From Pseudomonadota bacterium (GTDB taxonomy: Bacteria; Pseudomonadota; Alphaproteobacteria; Rhizobiales; Devosiaceae), in the NCBI GenBank assembly GCA_023427545.1, contig JAEZBF010000011.1, forward strand, positions 1 to 6,964: a stretch of 6,964 bases of DNA, read 5' to 3'. The position numbers and the translations under genes were made by a program. Positions 5,484-6,964 of this stretch are shown here, piece by piece (within the stretch, counting starts at the first letter, position 1; each line of letters begins with the position of its first letter). The notes beneath the pieces are model-generated. The model saw only the letters and a list, made by a program, of their open reading frames with translations, had not been told where the DNA came from and did no database searches.

Positions 5484-6964
5484 ATGGCGATGATCACTGC
5501 CGACGGGCCGGCCCCGATTGCGCTTGACGGTTCGCGGCGTGCGCGCGGCAACCTGACCCGCAACCGCATCCGCTGGGTCATTGCGGCGCTTATTGCGATC
5601 TTCGGCATCGTTGCGGGCCGGCTGGTGCAACTCGCGCTGGTGGTCAACGACACGACGATCGAAGGGCAGGCGCGCGACGTGATCACCGCGACGCGGCCGG
5701 CGATCCTCGACCGCAACGGGCTCGAGATGGCGGTCGATATCCGGGTGCCCTCGCTCTTTGCCGAGCCGCGCCGGATCGTCGACGTGGACGAGGCGACCGA
5801 AGCGCTGATGGGCGTAATGCCCGAGCTCAACCGCAACTGGCTGCGCAACCGGCTGACGGGCGACAAGGGGTTCGTGTGGATCAAGCGCGAGCTGACGCCG
5901 GCGCTGCGGGAGAAGATCCTGAGCCTCGGCATCCCCGGGCTCGATTTCGTCACCGAGAGCAAGCGGTTCTATCCCTCGGGGCCGGAGGCGGCGCACATCC
6001 TGGGGGCGGTCAACATCGACAACCAGGGCATCGCCGGCATCGAAAAGCACATGGACAACGAGGACGTAGCGTTGCTGCAGTCGCTCGGCCTCGCCCGCGG
6101 CAATGAGCTGACCCCGGTCAAGCTCTCGGTGGACATGCGCGTGCAGCACGTCATGCACGAGCAGCTGGTGGACTCGCTGAAACGCTACCGCGCGGTCGCA
6201 GCGGCCGCTGTGATGCTCGACATCCATACCGGCGAAGTGATCGGCATGGTGTCGCTGCCGGACTTCGACCCGAACAACCCGGTCAGCGCGCTCGAGAAGG
6301 GCACGTTCAACCGCATCACCTCAGGCATTTTCGAGCTCGGTTCGACGTTCAAGACGATCACCATCGCGGGTGCGCTGGACAGCGGGGCGGTGGGGATCAA
6401 CGACGTTTTCGATGCGCGCTATGGCATCCGCTTCGGGCGCTTCACGATCGACGACTTCCACGGCAAGCACCGCATGCTGAACGTGTCGGAGATCTACAAG
6501 TACTCCTCCAACATCGGCGCGATCCGGGTGATGCAGGCGCTGGGCAAGGACAACTTCCGCGCCTTCCTCAACAAGCTCGGGTTCGACGACCGGGTGCCGT
6601 TCGAGCTGCCCGAGATGCGCAGCCCCGATGTGCCCAAGAAATGGCCGGAGATCGTCGCCGCGACCGCTTCGTTCGGGCATGGCCTGTCGATCAGCCCGCT
6701 GCACGAGGCGGTGGCCTACGCGGCGCTGGTGAACGGCGGATGCCTGTTCCCGCCGACGCTCTATCACCGCACCGAGCAGGATGCCTCGGCGCTCTGCAAG
6801 CGCGTGGTGCAGCCCCAGACCAGCGTCTACATCCGCTACCTGATGCGGCTGAACGCTCTCGAGGGGTCGGGCACGCGGATGAACAAGTTCGCTGCCGGGT
6901 ACCGGGCGGGCGGCAAGACGGGTACGGCGGAAAAGGTCGTCAACGGGCGCTATGCCAAGGGCAC
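5484..6964 (+). CDS. ftsI: Septal peptidoglycan transpeptidase FtsI (PBP3), C-terminus off the right edge
   Basis: FtsI is the class B penicillin-binding protein that cross-links septal peptidoglycan together with the FtsW glycosyltransferase. The 493 codons present show a basic cytoplasmic tail, one membrane segment (about 31-50, WVIAALIAIFGIVAGRLVQL), the start of the pedestal domain at RPAILDRNG (71-79), RFYPSGPEAAHILG (161-174), and the transpeptidase domain with all three catalytic motifs: S287-T-F-K290, S341-S-N343 and K478-T-G-T481. Class B FtsI proteins are usually about 570-600 residues, so some 80-100 are missing. The ATG at 5484 is 3 bases after the ftsL stop and has GGAG (5471-5474) at 9 bases, placed within the end of ftsL. 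A second ATG at 5490 is a possible alternative. The next genes off the edge are probably murE and murF. Confidence 0.96.
   Translation, partial: MAMITADGPAPIALDGSRRARGNLTRNRIRWVIAALIAIFGIVAGRLVQLALVVNDTTIEGQARDVITATRPAILDRNGLEMAVDIRVPSLFAEPRRIVDVDEATEALMGVMPELNRNWLRNRLTGDKGFVWIKRELTPALREKILSLGIPGLDFVTESKRFYPSGPEAAHILGAVNIDNQGIAGIEKHMDNEDVALLQSLGLARGNELTPVKLSVDMRVQHVMHEQLVDSLKRYRAVAAAAVMLDIHTGEVIGMVSLPDFDPNNPVSALEKGTFNRITSGIFELGSTFKTITIAGALDSGAVGINDVFDARYGIRFGRFTIDDFHGKHRMLNVSEIYKYSSNIGAIRVMQALGKDNFRAFLNKLGFDDRVPFELPEMRSPDVPKKWPEIVAATASFGHGLSISPLHEAVAYAALVNGGCLFPPTLYHRTEQDASALCKRVVQPQTSVYIRYLMRLNALEGSGTRMNKFAAGYRAGGKTGTAEKVVNGRYAKG

Noticed and set aside
5691..5717. RP instead of RG in the RGxIxDRNG motif of FtsI
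   Set aside because: Variation at this position is, as far as I know, common in alphaproteobacterial FtsI; the catalytic motifs are intact, so it is not a defect.
5256..6227. 323-codon open frame on the minus strand
   Set aside because: It is antisense to ftsL and ftsI, both of which have clear family motifs; the product is His/Arg/Asp-rich, as expected of a shadow frame in GC-rich DNA.

Overview
The window looks like chromosomal DNA of a GC-rich alphaproteobacterium, most likely Hyphomicrobiales (Rhizobiales). A Devosia-like genome would fit, but nothing here proves the genus. The grounds are the strong G/C bias at third codon positions, the style of the RsmH, FtsL and FtsI proteins, and intergenic repeats of kinds common in that group (for example those that read HSRERGN or GEPVEP when translated).

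Layout: (1) Positions 1-1575, minus strand, hold ettA, an ABC-F translation factor whose C-terminus lies off the left edge. Its reading frame is intact over 525 codons except for one TAA at codon 16. (2) A short divergent spacer (1576-1736) leads to a plus-strand gene (1737-3557) for a 606-residue exported protein of unknown function. (3) Positions 3558-4125 carry no credible gene. This spacer holds a stem-loop after the unknown gene, at least three different dispersed palindromic repeat elements side by side, and a tight GC palindrome next to the rsmH ribosome binding site. (4) Positions 4126 to the right edge are the start of the division and cell wall (dcw) cluster: rsmH (mraW), ftsL and ftsI (truncated by the window end). 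They are packed as one transcription unit, with a 4-bp ATGA overlap between rsmH and ftsL and a 3-bp gap between ftsL and ftsI.

How the genes work together: FtsL and FtsI are septal divisome proteins. FtsL is a bitopic scaffold, and FtsI is the septal peptidoglycan transpeptidase. RsmH methylates C1402 of 16S rRNA and is by convention the first or second dcw gene. No mraZ lies directly upstream of rsmH, where it often sits. EttA and the exported protein have no visible functional link to the dcw genes.

The most notable observation is the premature stop in ettA, a single-base change from a Tyr codon. It is either a real lesion or a sequence error. I see no convincing sign of an undescribed multi-gene system. 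The remaining points of interest are the repeat mosaic, the rsmH leader palindrome and the unknown exported protein.
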